A stretch of 64,000 nt of DNA from Saltatorellus ferox (GTDB lineage: Bacteria > Planctomycetota > UBA1135 > GCA-002686595), in NCBI GenBank assembly GCA_007751475.1, contig CP036434.1:4159524-4223523 (forward strand), in the 5' to 3' direction. The translations under genes and the position numbers were made by a program. Position 1 is the stretch's first letter; each line of letters starts with the position of its first letter. The notes under the pieces were generated by a model, which was given only the letters and a program-made list of their open reading frames with translations, ran no database searches and had not been told where the DNA came from. Of this stretch, positions 33,793 through 46,108 are shown piece by piece.

Positions 33793-35895
33793 ATGAGGCT
33801 ATCCTCATGGGCCATGCGAGACAGTGAACCAGGCAACCTCCGGACAGGCGCTCTGCGCGTTGCATTCTTCTTGACCCCCCTTCTGGCCGGCGGCCGGCGA
33901 TCGACCTCGCCCCACCGTTGCCCCGGAACAGCCAGGAGGCCGAAGCTCCTCGCGGGGTTGCTCCTCGGCCTTGGCACATTCGCATCCGCGACGGCGGTGG
34001 CACGACCGGTACCTCTCTCCTCGGTCCAGGAACCGGTCAAGATCGAGGCGCCGAAGCCCGTCACTCAAGACGAGATCGACACCGCCATCCACAGGGCCAT
34101 TCGCTTCCTTCTCTCTCGCCAGGAACTCGACGGGTCCTGGCGCCCCGACGAGGCCAAATACGTCTCGGGACAGACGGGGCTCTGCGTCTACACGCTCCTG
34201 AAGGCGGGCGTCGAGAAGAACCACCCGTCGATCGAGCGTGGTATCGCTTACCTGCGCGCCCATCCTCCGGAATGGACCTACGGGATCGCCTGCTCCCTGC
34301 TTGCGCTCCACGAATTGAGTCCCGAGAGATTCGCCGACGAGATCGAGGCATGGACGGCGGTGCTCATGGAAGGCCACGGACTTGGTTTCGCGTACCCGGC
34401 CAACGAACGCGCGCCGAACTACGAGGAGGACCTCTCCCTCACCCAGTATGGAGCGCTCGGCCTGCGCGTCGCCGAGTCCTGTGGGCTCAAGGTCCACCAC
34501 ACCATCTGGGAGTCGCTGATCGACTACGCGATGTCCGTCCACAACGGCGACGGATCGTTCTCCTATCGCCTCGGAACGGATCACACCGGCTCCATGACGG
34601 CCGCTGGAATCGCGGTCCTTCAGATCTCGCGCGCAGCACTCGAAGCACAGAATCGCATGGGCGCCCGAGAGTCGCGGCAGATCCAGGAGGTCATGGACCA
34701 GGCCTACGAATGGCTGGGAGAGAACCTGCGTATGGACCGCAACCCTGACCCGAACGCCGAGAACGACAACGCCGGTCACATGACCCGCTGGTCGCTCTAT
34801 TACCTGTACGGTCTGGAACGCGTCGGAGGCCTGACAGGCGTGCGAACCTTCGGGGGTCGCGATTGGTACGAAGAAGCGTCGCGCTACCTGATCAGGACCC
34901 AAGGAGGCGAGGGGCAGTGGGGTACGGCCCAAGGGGAACCTCACCCGGGCACTTGTTTCGGCGTCCTCGTGCTCAAGCGCGCCACCGCCCCCACCAGCGG
35001 ACAGAAGCCGCGTGGCCGGCAAAGCTACGGTGACGATGTGGAGACGCGCCCCATGAGCCTCCGCCTCACGGGCGACACGCCCCTGACGGCATGGGTTTCT
35101 TCCTTCGGTACCAAGACGCTGAAAAAGTTCGAGTGGGACGGCGAGATCGGCAAGGGGCCGAGGGTGATACGCGTCGAGTACTTCAACGACGAGACGAAAG
35201 AGATCCTCGGGGTCATCCAGGGCGACCCGGAGAGCCCCTCCAAGTCCGAGCGCTTCGCGGCTCAGTTCAAGCTGCCCCATCCAGGCACGTTCCGGGTGAG
35301 AGCCCGCGCCTTCGTGCGACCGATCAGCGATACAGAAGGCGAGGAAGTCCTCGTCCTCTCGCAGCCCGTGCAGGTGGTGGTCGACGCGGCGATCACCGAG
35401 GGGATGCGAGACGCGCAGCGGGATCTGGGGCATAACAACCTCCAGCTCACGGAGTGCGAGGTTCGCGCGTCGTCGTTCGCAACCGATGGACAGAAGCCGT
35501 CCTACGCGGCGGATGGGAAGATGTGCTACGTATGGCTCTCGAAGCCGGACGACGCCGAACGGTGGATCGAGATCGAGCCCGACAGGCCGCAGCGTGGTGA
35601 CCACGTGGTCCTGACTCCCGCGCTCCAGCAGCCGGACAAGCGCCATGCCTGGGGTCGCCCGGGCAAGGTCTTCGTGAAGGTCAACGGCAAGAGCCTGGGG
35701 GAGTTCGAGATGAACCCCGACCCCTACGCCAAGACCTACATCCCCCTGAAGAAGAAGACCGTCGTCCGCGAGATCCGTGTGGAGATCCTGGAGACGATCG
35801 ACGGGAAGGACGGAGGCCATGGCAAGGCGTCCGGCTTCGCCGAGATCGAGCTCCAGCTACGACAGGACTTCGCGCCCGCGCGCAAGGGGAAGTAG
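33793..35895 (+). CDS. Exported prenyltransferase/squalene-oxidase-repeat protein
   Basis: A 700-residue protein. From about residue 90 it has repeats of the alpha/alpha-toroid class found in terpene cyclases (IHRAIRFLLSRQELDGSW, GIAYLRAHPPEWTYGIACS, ASRYLIRTQGGEGQWG). The acid motif DxDD of true cyclases is not visible, so this is probably not an enzyme of hopanoid synthesis. The C-terminal ~300 residues are beta-rich with a PKD-like or discoidin-like look (FKLPHPGTFRVRARAF). A hydrophobic stretch around residues 52-70 suggests a secretion signal, so the true start may be later than the first ATG; 33814 is another option. Such large exported toroid proteins are common in planctomycetes. Role unknown. 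Confidence 0.72.
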   Translation: MRLSSWAMRDSEPGNLRTGALRVAFFLTPLLAGGRRSTSPHRCPGTARRPKLLAGLLLGLGTFASATAVARPVPLSSVQEPVKIEAPKPVTQDEIDTAIHRAIRFLLSRQELDGSWRPDEAKYVSGQTGLCVYTLLKAGVEKNHPSIERGIAYLRAHPPEWTYGIACSLLALHELSPERFADEIEAWTAVLMEGHGLGFAYPANERAPNYEEDLSLTQYGALGLRVAESCGLKVHHTIWESLIDYAMSVHNGDGSFSYRLGTDHTGSMTAAGIAVLQISRAALEAQNRMGARESRQIQEVMDQAYEWLGENLRMDRNPDPNAENDNAGHMTRWSLYYLYGLERVGGLTGVRTFGGRDWYEEASRYLIRTQGGEGQWGTAQGEPHPGTCFGVLVLKRATAPTSGQKPRGRQSYGDDVETRPMSLRLTGDTPLTAWVSSFGTKTLKKFEWDGEIGKGPRVIRVEYFNDETKEILGVIQGDPESPSKSERFAAQFKLPHPGTFRVRARAFVRPISDTEGEEVLVLSQPVQVVVDAAITEGMRDAQRDLGHNNLQLTECEVRASSFATDGQKPSYAADGKMCYVWLSKPDDAERWIEIEPDRPQRGDHVVLTPALQQPDKRHAWGRPGKVFVKVNGKSLGEFEMNPDPYAKTYIPLKKKTVVREIRVEILETIDGKDGGHGKASGFAEIELQLRQDFAPARKGK

Positions 35896-35901
35896 AGCGC
35901 G

Positions 35902-37761
35902 CTACTTGGCGAGCTCGAACATCACCTGCAGTCGCAGGAAGTCCACGTCCTTCACCAGCACCGAAATGGTGTAGCCCTCGGTGAAGGACAGGATGCGCTT
36001 GCCGACGGAGATCTTCAGCGTGGCACCATCGATCTGCGGCCTGTCACCGATGGATCGAGCCGGGAGAAAGCCGCTCACGTTGAGCTCCGGCAGACCGACC
36101 TCCATGCCTCCGCGGGACACGCGGATCACCTTCGCGTCGAACTTCTGATCGATACGCGGCTCCATGAACTGGCAGACCTTCAGATCCTTGACGGCGATCT
36201 CCGCCATGCCAGCCGCTTCGCTCTGGATACTGCAATGAGCGGCCGTATCGTTGAGATCTTCGACCAGCGCGAGCGTGCCCAGTTCCTCTGCGGCTTCCAC
36301 CTCGCGCGTCATCACGTCGTAGAGCCAACGGTGGACGATCAGATCGGGATAGCGGCGGATCGGTGAGGTGAAGTGCAGGTACGCCTTGCGCGCGAGGCCG
36401 AAGTGGGTCGCCACGTCTTCGTGGTCCTTGACCTCGTAGACCGCGCGCTCGACGAGCCCCATGATGCGCTGGACCAGCGCCTCCGCGTTTCGCTTCCGGC
36501 GCGCGAGCCGGATCATCCGGCCGATGTCGCGACCGGTGAGTCGGTCCTTGATCGGAACCCGGATCCCATGCTTGGCGAGCATCGCCGCGACGCGCTCGAT
36601 CTCCTCCTGATCCTTCTCCGGGTGCACACGGTAGATCGTCGGCAAACCCTTGGCCCGGAACCAGTCGCCGACGGCCTGGTTGGCCGCGAGCGCCGTTTCC
36701 TCGATCAGCGTTTGCGAGAAGTACTTCGGCGCGTTGACGATCGCCTTGACCTCGTGCTTCTCGTCGAAGAGGAACTTCTTCTCGCTGCTGTTGATCCGGA
36801 GTGAGCCCTTGGCGTCGCGGATGCGCTGCTGGACCCGAGTCCAGGCCGAGAACTGCTCCAACGGCTCGCGCAGGAACTCGATCTCCCGAGTCTCTTCGGA
36901 GTCGACGCCGTCGAGGAGTTCCTGGACGATGCGATAGTCGTTGCGGTGAACGCTCTTGATCACGCTCTTGGCGACGCTGGAGGAGACGCGCTCGCCCGAT
37001 TCGTCGAACTCCATGAAGACGGAGAACGCGAGCCTGTCCCGATGGGGAACGAGCGAGCAGAGCCCGTTGGAGAGCTTCTCCGGCAGCATCGGAATGACCT
37101 GGTCCGGCAGGTACACGCTCGTTCCGCGCGACAGGGCCTCGTCGTCCAGCGCCGTCCCCGGTCGTACGTAGTGGCTGACGTCGGCGATGTGCACGCTGAT
37201 GTGATAGCCGCCGCCATCCCGCGGCCGGATCGCGATCGCGTCGTCGTAGTCCTTCGCGTCCGCACCGTCGATCGTGAAGATCGTCTCGCCTCGCAGGTCG
37301 CGACGGCCTTCGAAGTCCTTGGGCCGCGGATCCTCGGGCAGCCCTTCGACTTCCGAGCGGACGTCATCGGGGAACACGGTGCGTAGCCTGAAAGACTTGA
37401 CGAGATCCATTTCCTCCGAATGAACGTCTGCGTAGCACTTCGGGCCGTGCTCCATGGGCCCGAAGGCGCCGGGGCGGCGGGAGATTCGAGCGGGGATCGC
37501 TGAATCCGGGTCCGGGAGCCCTTCGAGGTCCGCCTCGTCGAGCTCGTACTCCTCGCCGTCGTCGGTCTCGAGAGTCCATCCGCGCGCGGCGATCTTCGCC
37601 TGCTCGGCACCGCCCTGCGCCTCAGCACTGGATGAATCGCCACTCACGTCGCCAGAAGCTTCGGGATCGTCACCCTTGAGTGCCTTCTTCAGATCGCCGA
37701 AGCTTCCGAAGCCGGACGCCTTCTTTCCATCGCCTTGTCGGCCCTTGTTCGACTGTCCCAT
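35902..37761 (-). CDS. rnr: RNase R/RNase II family 3'-5' exoribonuclease
   Basis: A 619-residue RNB enzyme. The catalytic region TIDGADAKDYDDAIAIR carries the four conserved aspartates that bind Mg, and HFTSPIRRYPDLIVHRWL is the second signature. An S1-like RNA-binding domain ends the protein (KFDAKVIRVSRGGMEVGLPE). The N-terminus is an acidic, low-complexity ~100-residue stretch in place of full cold-shock domains, so the protein is nearer RNase II in size than the ~800-residue E. coli RNase R. It degrades structured RNA and mRNA fragments in the cytoplasm. Convergent with the toroid protein gene, 6 bp apart. Confidence 0.9.
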   Translation of the reverse strand: MGQSNKGRQGDGKKASGFGSFGDLKKALKGDDPEASGDVSGDSSSAEAQGGAEQAKIAARGWTLETDDGEEYELDEADLEGLPDPDSAIPARISRRPGAFGPMEHGPKCYADVHSEEMDLVKSFRLRTVFPDDVRSEVEGLPEDPRPKDFEGRRDLRGETIFTIDGADAKDYDDAIAIRPRDGGGYHISVHIADVSHYVRPGTALDDEALSRGTSVYLPDQVIPMLPEKLSNGLCSLVPHRDRLAFSVFMEFDESGERVSSSVAKSVIKSVHRNDYRIVQELLDGVDSEETREIEFLREPLEQFSAWTRVQQRIRDAKGSLRINSSEKKFLFDEKHEVKAIVNAPKYFSQTLIEETALAANQAVGDWFRAKGLPTIYRVHPEKDQEEIERVAAMLAKHGIRVPIKDRLTGRDIGRMIRLARRKRNAEALVQRIMGLVERAVYEVKDHEDVATHFGLARKAYLHFTSPIRRYPDLIVHRWLYDVMTREVEAAEELGTLALVEDLNDTAAHCSIQSEAAGMAEIAVKDLKVCQFMEPRIDQKFDAKVIRVSRGGMEVGLPELNVSGFLPARSIGDRPQIDGATLKISVGKRILSFTEGYTISVLVKDVDFLRLQVMFELAK

Positions 37762-38275
37762 GGGAGGAGGTTACGCCAAAGCCGTTGCTTGGCCCCAATG
37801 GATATGCGCCACAGCCTCGACCGGGTCACCCGCAGGATGAACCGATGGGTCGAGCGCTCCGAGATATGGCCCCCCGCAAGCTGGAGGCTCGATCTCCAGA
37901 TAGCGATGCGGGCAGTATGAGACAGCCCACATATCTCGCGAGCTTTCTTCTGGATGCTGCTCGCCTGTTTTGGCGTCCTTGAGCGACGCTCTTTTCACCC
38001 GGATTTGAACTCGTTTCTATGCGAGGGACTCCGGGCCCCAGGAAATGACGCAGGCGTAGGCCCCGCGACAGAACCGCACACCCCTGACTTTCGCTCGCCC
38101 ATTCCATCCCCATCGATGATCCAGCGTCTGGATCACTGACCTGAGCCACGGTGCTCTGCCAGCTCTTCGGCACCCACACCACGGAACGTCTCGACGTCTT
38201 CGTCTCGACGACCCACCTGCCTGGCCGCTCTCCCCCCGAGTTCTGAACCTCGCAGACCCCCCTTCCGATCCGAAC
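37762..38275. other. 514-bp intergenic region without a credible gene
   Basis: This separates rnr from the divergent DUF5060 gene, so it should carry both promoters. Its GC content is lower than the surroundings. The open frames across it have no domain character or ribosome-binding sites. GTCTCGACG occurs twice near 38188-38210. I see no tRNA, no clear promoter pair and no strong hairpin. Confidence 0.5.
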
Positions 38276-41149
38276 ATGACGCTTCCAACGATCCTGACGC
38301 CCGCCTCTCGCCCCGGAACTTCGGCCGAACATCAGGACGGATCCGGCGAAGGGCCTCGACCGGCGCTGTCTGCTCTACCTGCTCTGGCTGCTCTGGCTGG
38401 ACGGCAGCGGGCCCCCTGGCGGAGGATCATCGCGACAGCAGGTCTGGTGCTGATCGCCGCCCAGACGGCCACCGCCGAGGGGGTCACGGTGACGCTGCGG
38501 GGTAGCTACATCGAGACCATCCAATCGGGAGGAACCACGGTACCTCGCTCCGACCTCCGCTCAGGCGTCTCGTCGGGCCCCATCCTCGACCACCCCTGGG
38601 GCTCGACCATCCGCAGCGTGGACGGGCGGAATCTCGAGTCGTACTTCATTCGCAACAACACGACGGGCGCCTGGAACGTCGAGATTGGCCCTTGGTCACC
38701 GGGCAGCGGTCCGGCGGCCGACTTCTTCCTCTTCGAGGTCGGCGGCAACGACGCCGTGCAGGTCAGCGCCAGATTTGCGAACGGGACGGTCGGCACGCCC
38801 GTAGCCCTCAGCGGCTGGACCCCCACGGCCGTCACCGTCACGGGGGGCCCGAACGGCGGCTCGCTCGTCCACGGGCTGGCGTTTCGGTTCGAGGATCTGA
38901 AACGCCCGAACGGCTCCCCGGTGCAGCCCGGTGACGCGGTGACGGGACTCCGCTTCCTGTCCGGTGACGTGGATGCCGCCGCCTTCCTCGTGCGCGATCC
39001 GGGCTACCACGCGGGATCCGACGGCGACGGGTCCCACGTCATTGCCCCTGCCGCACCCTGCATGTCCGCTCCCATGGAGCTGACCTTCCGCGGTCCTTGG
39101 GCCTCGGAAACCGACGAGAGTCCCAACCCCTTCCTCGACTACCGGCTCAGCGTCACCTTCACGGGTCCCGGAGGGCAGACCTTCCGCGTCCCTGGCTTCT
39201 TCGATGCTGACGGAGCGTCCGGTGACGTGGGCAACCTGTGGAAGGTTCGCTTCGTGCCTCCCACGCTGGGACAGTGGACAGCCGTCGCGAGCATGCACGC
39301 CGGTGCTGACGTGGCCATCTCTTTGATCCCTGGAGCAGGAACGCCGCTGGCCCCGATCAACGGCAAGACGATCACGTTCGAGGTCGGCGGCGTCCGCGGG
39401 GACGAGCGCGGCTTCTATCGAGTCGGCAAGCTCATGTCGTCGGGCAAGCACTACCGGCGCTTCGAGAACGGCGGCTACTTCCTGAAGGCTGGCGCGAACG
39501 GTCCGGAGAACTTCCTCGCCATCCGCGCATGCGACGACGTCACCAAGTCCGGTGGCGAGGGGCTGCTTCACAGCTACCCAGCGCACAGGGCAGACTGGAA
39601 CCCAGGCGACCCCGTGCTCGACCCGTTCGGCGGCGAAGAGGACGGCAAGGGCGTCATTGGAGCCCTGAACTACCTCGGTGAGCAGGGCGTCAACTCCCTC
39701 TTCATGATGGTGATGAACCTCGGGGGCGACGGAAAGGACGTCTACCCCTTCCTCGGGCCGCGCCGCCGAAGCTTCGAGAAGCTGCACTACGACACGAGCC
39801 GTCTCCGCCAGTGGAACACGATCTTCGAGCACGCGCAGCGCTGCGGGATTTCGCTGTCGCTCGTCATGAACGAGACCGAGCCCGAAAACGAGGCCTGGCT
39901 GGACAACGGAACCCTGGGAACGGAGCGCAGGCTCTACTACCGGGAGCTCATCGCACGCTTCGGTCATCACCCGGCTATCCGCTGGAACATCTGCGAGGAG
40001 AACGACTTCAGCGTCTCGATGCTGCAGCAGTTTGCGAGCTACATCAGCACGATCGATGCGAACGACAGCACGATCTCCATTCACAACAACCCGAACGACC
40101 TCGCGCTTTTCCAGGCGCTGGCTGCCAACCCGGACTTCGATGGAGCTTCCCTGCAGTTCGACCCGAACCTGGCAGCGGGCCAGGTCGAAGCCGTCAGGCA
40201 GTGGACCGCCCAGACCGGAAGGCCCTGGATCGTCGACGCGGATGAGCAAGGTCCCTGGCAAACAGGGCTGACCGATCAGAACGCCACGTTGACGCGCAAG
40301 CAGATCCTCTACGACGCGCTCTTCAGCGGTGGCGGCGTGGAGTTCTACTTCGGCTACCACGCGCTCCCCCTCGGAGGCGACCTGAGCGTCGAGGACTTCG
40401 GGACGCGCGAGGAGATGTGGAGATCGGTCAAGCACGCTCGCTCGTTCATGGAGCAGAACTTGCCGTTTTGGGACATGACGCCGAACGACGGACTCGTCCG
40501 CAACGAGAACGGGGCCTACGGCGGCGCGGAGGTCTTCGCGAAGCTCGGCGAGATCTACGCGATCTACTACCCGAACGCCTCGGCCACGGGTCAGGTCAAT
40601 CTGGGAGGCAACACCGGGCTCTACTTCGTGGAGTGGTTCAACCCGCGTACTGGTGCCTTCGAAGGCTCACGCGTCCCGCTGGGAGTCGGCGGCGGCTGGA
40701 AGAACATCGGTCCGCCTCCCGCGAACGCATCGGATGACTGGGTCGCGCTCGTACGAACGCAGGCACCTCTCTGGTCGCGAACCACCCAGGGTTCGGTTTC
40801 AGGGCGCACCGTCCAGCAGCTAGAGCTGCGACTCGGGAGCTCCTTCGCAGGCCGCAATTACTTCCTGCTCTCCAGCCTTTCCACGAGCGGCGGCGGCTTC
40901 CTCCTCGGCGGGAACCGCATCGCGATCGACTTCGATCGCTGGACTCGCTACGGCCTGAGCGACGTGAACCACCGCGTGTTCGACAATCAGATCGGCACGC
41001 TGGACGCCGACGGCGCCGCTTCGGTGGACGTGAAGCTGGATCCCACCTACGTCTCCGGTCTTGTCGGATTGACGATGTACCACGTCGCCGTGGTCACCCA
41101 GCCCTACGACTTCTCGACGAACGTCATTCCGTTCCGAATCATGCCCTGA
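38276..41149 (+). CDS. Secreted DUF5060 glycosidase-like protein with C-terminal collagen-binding-type domain
   Basis: A 957-residue protein. After a long leader, a signal-like segment (IIATAGLVLIAAQTATAEG, about 50-69) suggests export; the start may lie later than 38276. Residues ~70-240 are a beta domain. Residues ~265-375 match DUF5060 (MELTFRGPWASETDESPNPF, WKVRFVPPTLGQWT). From ~375 a TIM-barrel domain resembles DUF4038/GH140-like glycosidases, with RYYRELIARFGHHPAIRWNICEEND as a likely acid/base-bearing strand. Near 770-800 a beta sandwich YAIYYPNASATGQVNLGG resembles the putative collagen-binding domain that follows such barrels. Polysaccharide degradation outside the cell is likely. 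It overlaps the convergent gene by 11 bp. Confidence 0.75.
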   Translation: MTLPTILTPASRPGTSAEHQDGSGEGPRPALSALPALAALAGRQRAPWRRIIATAGLVLIAAQTATAEGVTVTLRGSYIETIQSGGTTVPRSDLRSGVSSGPILDHPWGSTIRSVDGRNLESYFIRNNTTGAWNVEIGPWSPGSGPAADFFLFEVGGNDAVQVSARFANGTVGTPVALSGWTPTAVTVTGGPNGGSLVHGLAFRFEDLKRPNGSPVQPGDAVTGLRFLSGDVDAAAFLVRDPGYHAGSDGDGSHVIAPAAPCMSAPMELTFRGPWASETDESPNPFLDYRLSVTFTGPGGQTFRVPGFFDADGASGDVGNLWKVRFVPPTLGQWTAVASMHAGADVAISLIPGAGTPLAPINGKTITFEVGGVRGDERGFYRVGKLMSSGKHYRRFENGGYFLKAGANGPENFLAIRACDDVTKSGGEGLLHSYPAHRADWNPGDPVLDPFGGEEDGKGVIGALNYLGEQGVNSLFMMVMNLGGDGKDVYPFLGPRRRSFEKLHYDTSRLRQWNTIFEHAQRCGISLSLVMNETEPENEAWLDNGTLGTERRLYYRELIARFGHHPAIRWNICEENDFSVSMLQQFASYISTIDANDSTISIHNNPNDLALFQALAANPDFDGASLQFDPNLAAGQVEAVRQWTAQTGRPWIVDADEQGPWQTGLTDQNATLTRKQILYDALFSGGGVEFYFGYHALPLGGDLSVEDFGTREEMWRSVKHARSFMEQNLPFWDMTPNDGLVRNENGAYGGAEVFAKLGEIYAIYYPNASATGQVNLGGNTGLYFVEWFNPRTGAFEGSRVPLGVGGGWKNIGPPPANASDDWVALVRTQAPLWSRTTQGSVSGRTVQQLELRLGSSFAGRNYFLLSSLSTSGGGFLLGGNRIAIDFDRWTRYGLSDVNHRVFDNQIGTLDADGAASVDVKLDPTYVSGLVGLTMYHVAVVTQPYDFSTNVIPFRIMP

Positions 41150-42361
41150 AGGCGACCCAGAAGAACCAGAGCCCAGCGCCGATCGCGGCGACATCGAGAG
41201 TCGCCCGCAGGGGTCGCGCGGAGTACGCTCCAGAGGCGAGCTCGGCGGGCGATTCTTCGTTCCGTCCTTCCTCCACGCGCCGCACCGTTTCCCTGGAGGC
41301 GCTGCGGTCCATGAGGACCCAGGACAGAGCCACGGCGAAAGCGAAGAGGACCACGGTCCATCCGAGGGCGAAGCCCATGAGCGGCTCCCCAGCGCCGGCT
41401 TCACGGCTCAGGTCCGGAGCGAGCCGCGTGGCCTCTCGCCCACCCAGCGCGATCCCGAAGACCGACGTCTCGAGAATGCGCGTCCGGCCGCGGTTGTGCA
41501 GGAGATCATCGAGCCCCACGTAGCTGAGCGCCAGCGGAACGGTGAGCTGGAGAAAGCGCACGTGCTGGGGCAGCAGATCGGCCCTCGGCGCCAGCACCAT
41601 CCCAGCCGCCGCAAACGCCAGGAAGAGCCCCGCCGAGAGCAGCGCCGACCCGCGAGAACCGCGGCGAGCGGCGGCCACGAAGAGCAGAACGAGGAGCACC
41701 ACGTCGAGCGCGCGAGTCGCACGGAGCGCGCCCGCTCGGGCGAAGCGAAGGATCGGATGCTCGTTCCGTGCGAGCATCTCGTCCGTGGCTTCGAAGACGT
41801 GGGCCTCGGACCCAGCGGCGAACTGCCAGGCAGACAGCTCCAGGCCGTTCCAGACCACCGCCGACGAGTCACGGTGCTGCGGGCTGGTGACCTGGAAGAG
41901 ATCGAGGTAAACGCCGAGGTTGCGGAACTCCTGGTCCTCGGGAACGGAGAAGTCGAGGACGACGTCGATCCACTGGGAGACCTCGTTCATGGGGTCGAGC
42001 GCAGGTGGCGCCTCCACCACCAGTGACGACGTGACCTTCAGCGCCCGTCCAGGATCCGCAGCCGCCTCCAGGCTCTCCGCCCCCGGCACGACGCGGTAGT
42101 GCTCCGCGATGTAGCTCGCGATGGCGTCCACGTGGGCCTCCAGCTCCCCGGGCTCCATGTTGCCGTCGAGATCCGGATCGAAAGGCCCGATGACCTCGCC
42201 GAGCGACAGGACCTGACAGCGCAGCTGCACCTGGACCGCGTGACGACGGACGTGGATCTCCGAGAGCGAATAGGAGCCCACGTGGGGCAAAACCGCCGGA
42301 GCCGAACTCAGGATCGGGTCAGGAGCCGCAAGCGCCAGCGCCGCCAGCGTGACGCAGAGCA

Positions 42362-42365
<4 letters not shown>
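41139..42365 (-). CDS. HupE/UreJ-like integral membrane protein with N-terminal extracytoplasmic domain
   Basis: A 408-residue protein. It starts with a signal-like helix (MLCVTLAALALAAP). An extracytoplasmic domain of ~180 residues follows, with an EF-hand-like loop FDPDLDGNMEPGELEAH. About seven membrane helices follow, with the loop LPQHVRFLQLTVPLALSYVGLDDLLHN. This order resembles HupE/UreJ_2 family proteins proposed to move nickel or cobalt, but their His-rich helix-1 motif is not visible. Its ATG overlaps the lon stop (ATGA), so it is coupled to lon. A low-complexity tail precedes the last helix. Function uncertain. Confidence 0.55.
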
Positions 42366-44941
<2,576 letters not shown>

Positions 44942-44954
44942 AAAAATGAAGCGA

Positions 44955-44996
44955 CCCGGTTCGATCAGGCGCTGGAAAGAGCCTAATCGAACCGGG
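44955..44996 (-). promoter_or_regulatory. Hairpin between DUF1326-like gene and lon
   Basis: On the minus strand CCCGGTTCGATTAGGC and GCCTGATCGAACCGGG form a 16-bp stem with one U-G pair around a 10-nt loop. TCGCTTCATTTTT follows and runs into the lon ATG 13 nt later. It may be the terminator of the upstream gene. Its position in the lon leader also allows regulation of lon translation or transcription. The U tract begins 8 nt from the stem, so termination may be weak. Confidence 0.6.
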
Positions 44997-45033
44997 CGAT
45001 CCGAACACGGTCAGCGGGAGCTTTCCGGCCTGT

Positions 45034-45792
45034 CTATTCGCTGGCGATCGAGGCCACGAAGACGCTGTTCTCGCCCTCGAAGCTCCAGCGCCCGAGCGAG
45101 CCCGCCACGCCTTCGAATCGGCATTCACGCGGGTTGCCGACCACCGACTCGTCGACTTCGGCGAGCGGCTCGTACCAGCGCGACTCCGGCATCGTGCAGC
45201 ACGACCTATCGGGAAGAGCTTCGCCTTTGACGCTGAGCGAATCTTCCACCCCCATCACGAACTGATCGTTCTCGTAGTCGACCGTGACCTCGGCCAGGTG
45301 CACGTCGAGGATCGAACCCAGGTCCGCGATCTGCGTGACGAACGCGAGCGCAGCGTTGCGCACCAGCTCGCTGGGAGCATCGACCCAGATCTGCGAAGAG
45401 ACCTCGGCCTTCTCCCCGGTGGCGAACACCTCGCCGCCCTGGAGATTGCAGCTTCCCTCGAGGACCGCCACCACCTGCGTCCCGGCGAGGTCGACGCCAT
45501 CGTGGCTGCCGCCCGTGAACGACCAGCCGAGCGCCGCGCGCCGGCCGCCCGAAACCGCTTCCGAGCTGATGTGGCAAGCTCCACCCCAGACCGTCGCGTC
45601 CCGGGCCTCCAGGTACACGCCTTCCGGCGCTTTCGACGAGCCCGCGACCAAAGCAGGAACCAGCCGGTGCGCCGCCCGTACCTCGGGCGTCTCACAGGAG
45701 CCGCCGTCGCAGGAGGGCCGCATGGCCCCCAAACCCAGGTAGCCCGCGCCGAGGGCGCCAGCACCGGTCAGAGCAAGGAGTGTCCACTTCAT
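45034..45792 (-). CDS. DUF1326-like exported protein
   Basis: A 252-residue protein with an N-terminal hydrophobic segment (WTLLALTGAGALGAGYLGLGA), so exported or anchored. The block YLEARDATVWGGACHISSEA, then RRAALGWSFTGGSHDGVDLAGTQVVAVL, matches the pattern of DUF1326 proteins (a metal-linked conserved cysteine pair before a GV-D-L-x-G strand). Eight or more cysteines are present, including CC near residue 205. ATG 45792 is used. It lies 20 bp downstream of the Cys-rich miniprotein and probably shares its transcript. The function of DUF1326 is unknown. Confidence 0.6.
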   Translation of the reverse strand: MKWTLLALTGAGALGAGYLGLGAMRPSCDGGSCETPEVRAAHRLVPALVAGSSKAPEGVYLEARDATVWGGACHISSEAVSGGRRAALGWSFTGGSHDGVDLAGTQVVAVLEGSCNLQGGEVFATGEKAEVSSQIWVDAPSELVRNAALAFVTQIADLGSILDVHLAEVTVDYENDQFVMGVEDSLSVKGEALPDRSCCTMPESRWYEPLAEVDESVVGNPRECRFEGVAGSLGRWSFEGENSVFVASIASE

Positions 45793-45812
45793 GATGATGT
45801 CAGGTGATCGCG

Positions 45813-46058
45813 TTACAGGAGGTCCGCCAGAGGGGACTCGAAGCAGTCGCGGCCCTTCCGGCACTCCGACGGCTCGCATTGATAGCCGTCGGGTCCGAGA
45901 ACCTTATAGGTCACCCCGCACCAGCAATGCTGGCTCGCATCGAGAACGTCCGTATCGACCATCGGCGGATTCTCGGCGATCATGAGCTTCTTCGAGGAAA
46001 GATGCTGGCAATAGGGGCTGACAAGGGGTTTTGAGCCCGTCGGGTGGCCAGGGGTCAT
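45813..46058 (-). CDS. Small Cys-rich protein of unknown function
   Basis: An 81-residue protein starting at ATG 46058, with GGAG eight bases upstream. Six cysteines occur as CQHLSSKK, HCWCGVTYKVLGPDGYQCEP, SECRKGRDC. The spacing suggests one or two structural metal sites. Similar small proteins with a C-W-C and a GPDG turn occur in planctomycetes, but I know no assigned role. It lies 20 bp upstream of the DUF1326-like gene, also Cys-rich, so the pair may act together, for example in metal handling. No signal peptide is visible. Confidence 0.6.
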   Translation of the reverse strand: MTPGHPTGSKPLVSPYCQHLSSKKLMIAENPPMVDTDVLDASQHCWCGVTYKVLGPDGYQCEPSECRKGRDCFESPLADLL

Positions 46059-46108
46059 GGGTGCTGCTCCGTGTGGGTTGCTTAATGACGAGGGAAAGTC
46101 CGGAGGGG

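Noticed and set aside
37990..38015. Possible tRNA T-arm (GTTCAAATC-like) on the minus strand
   Set aside because: The arms of the putative T-stem do not pair and no acceptor or anticodon arm is found.
37826..38332. 168-codon minus-strand ORF between rnr and the DUF5060 gene
   Set aside because: Composition is random, no ribosome-binding site is present and it overlaps the start of the next gene.
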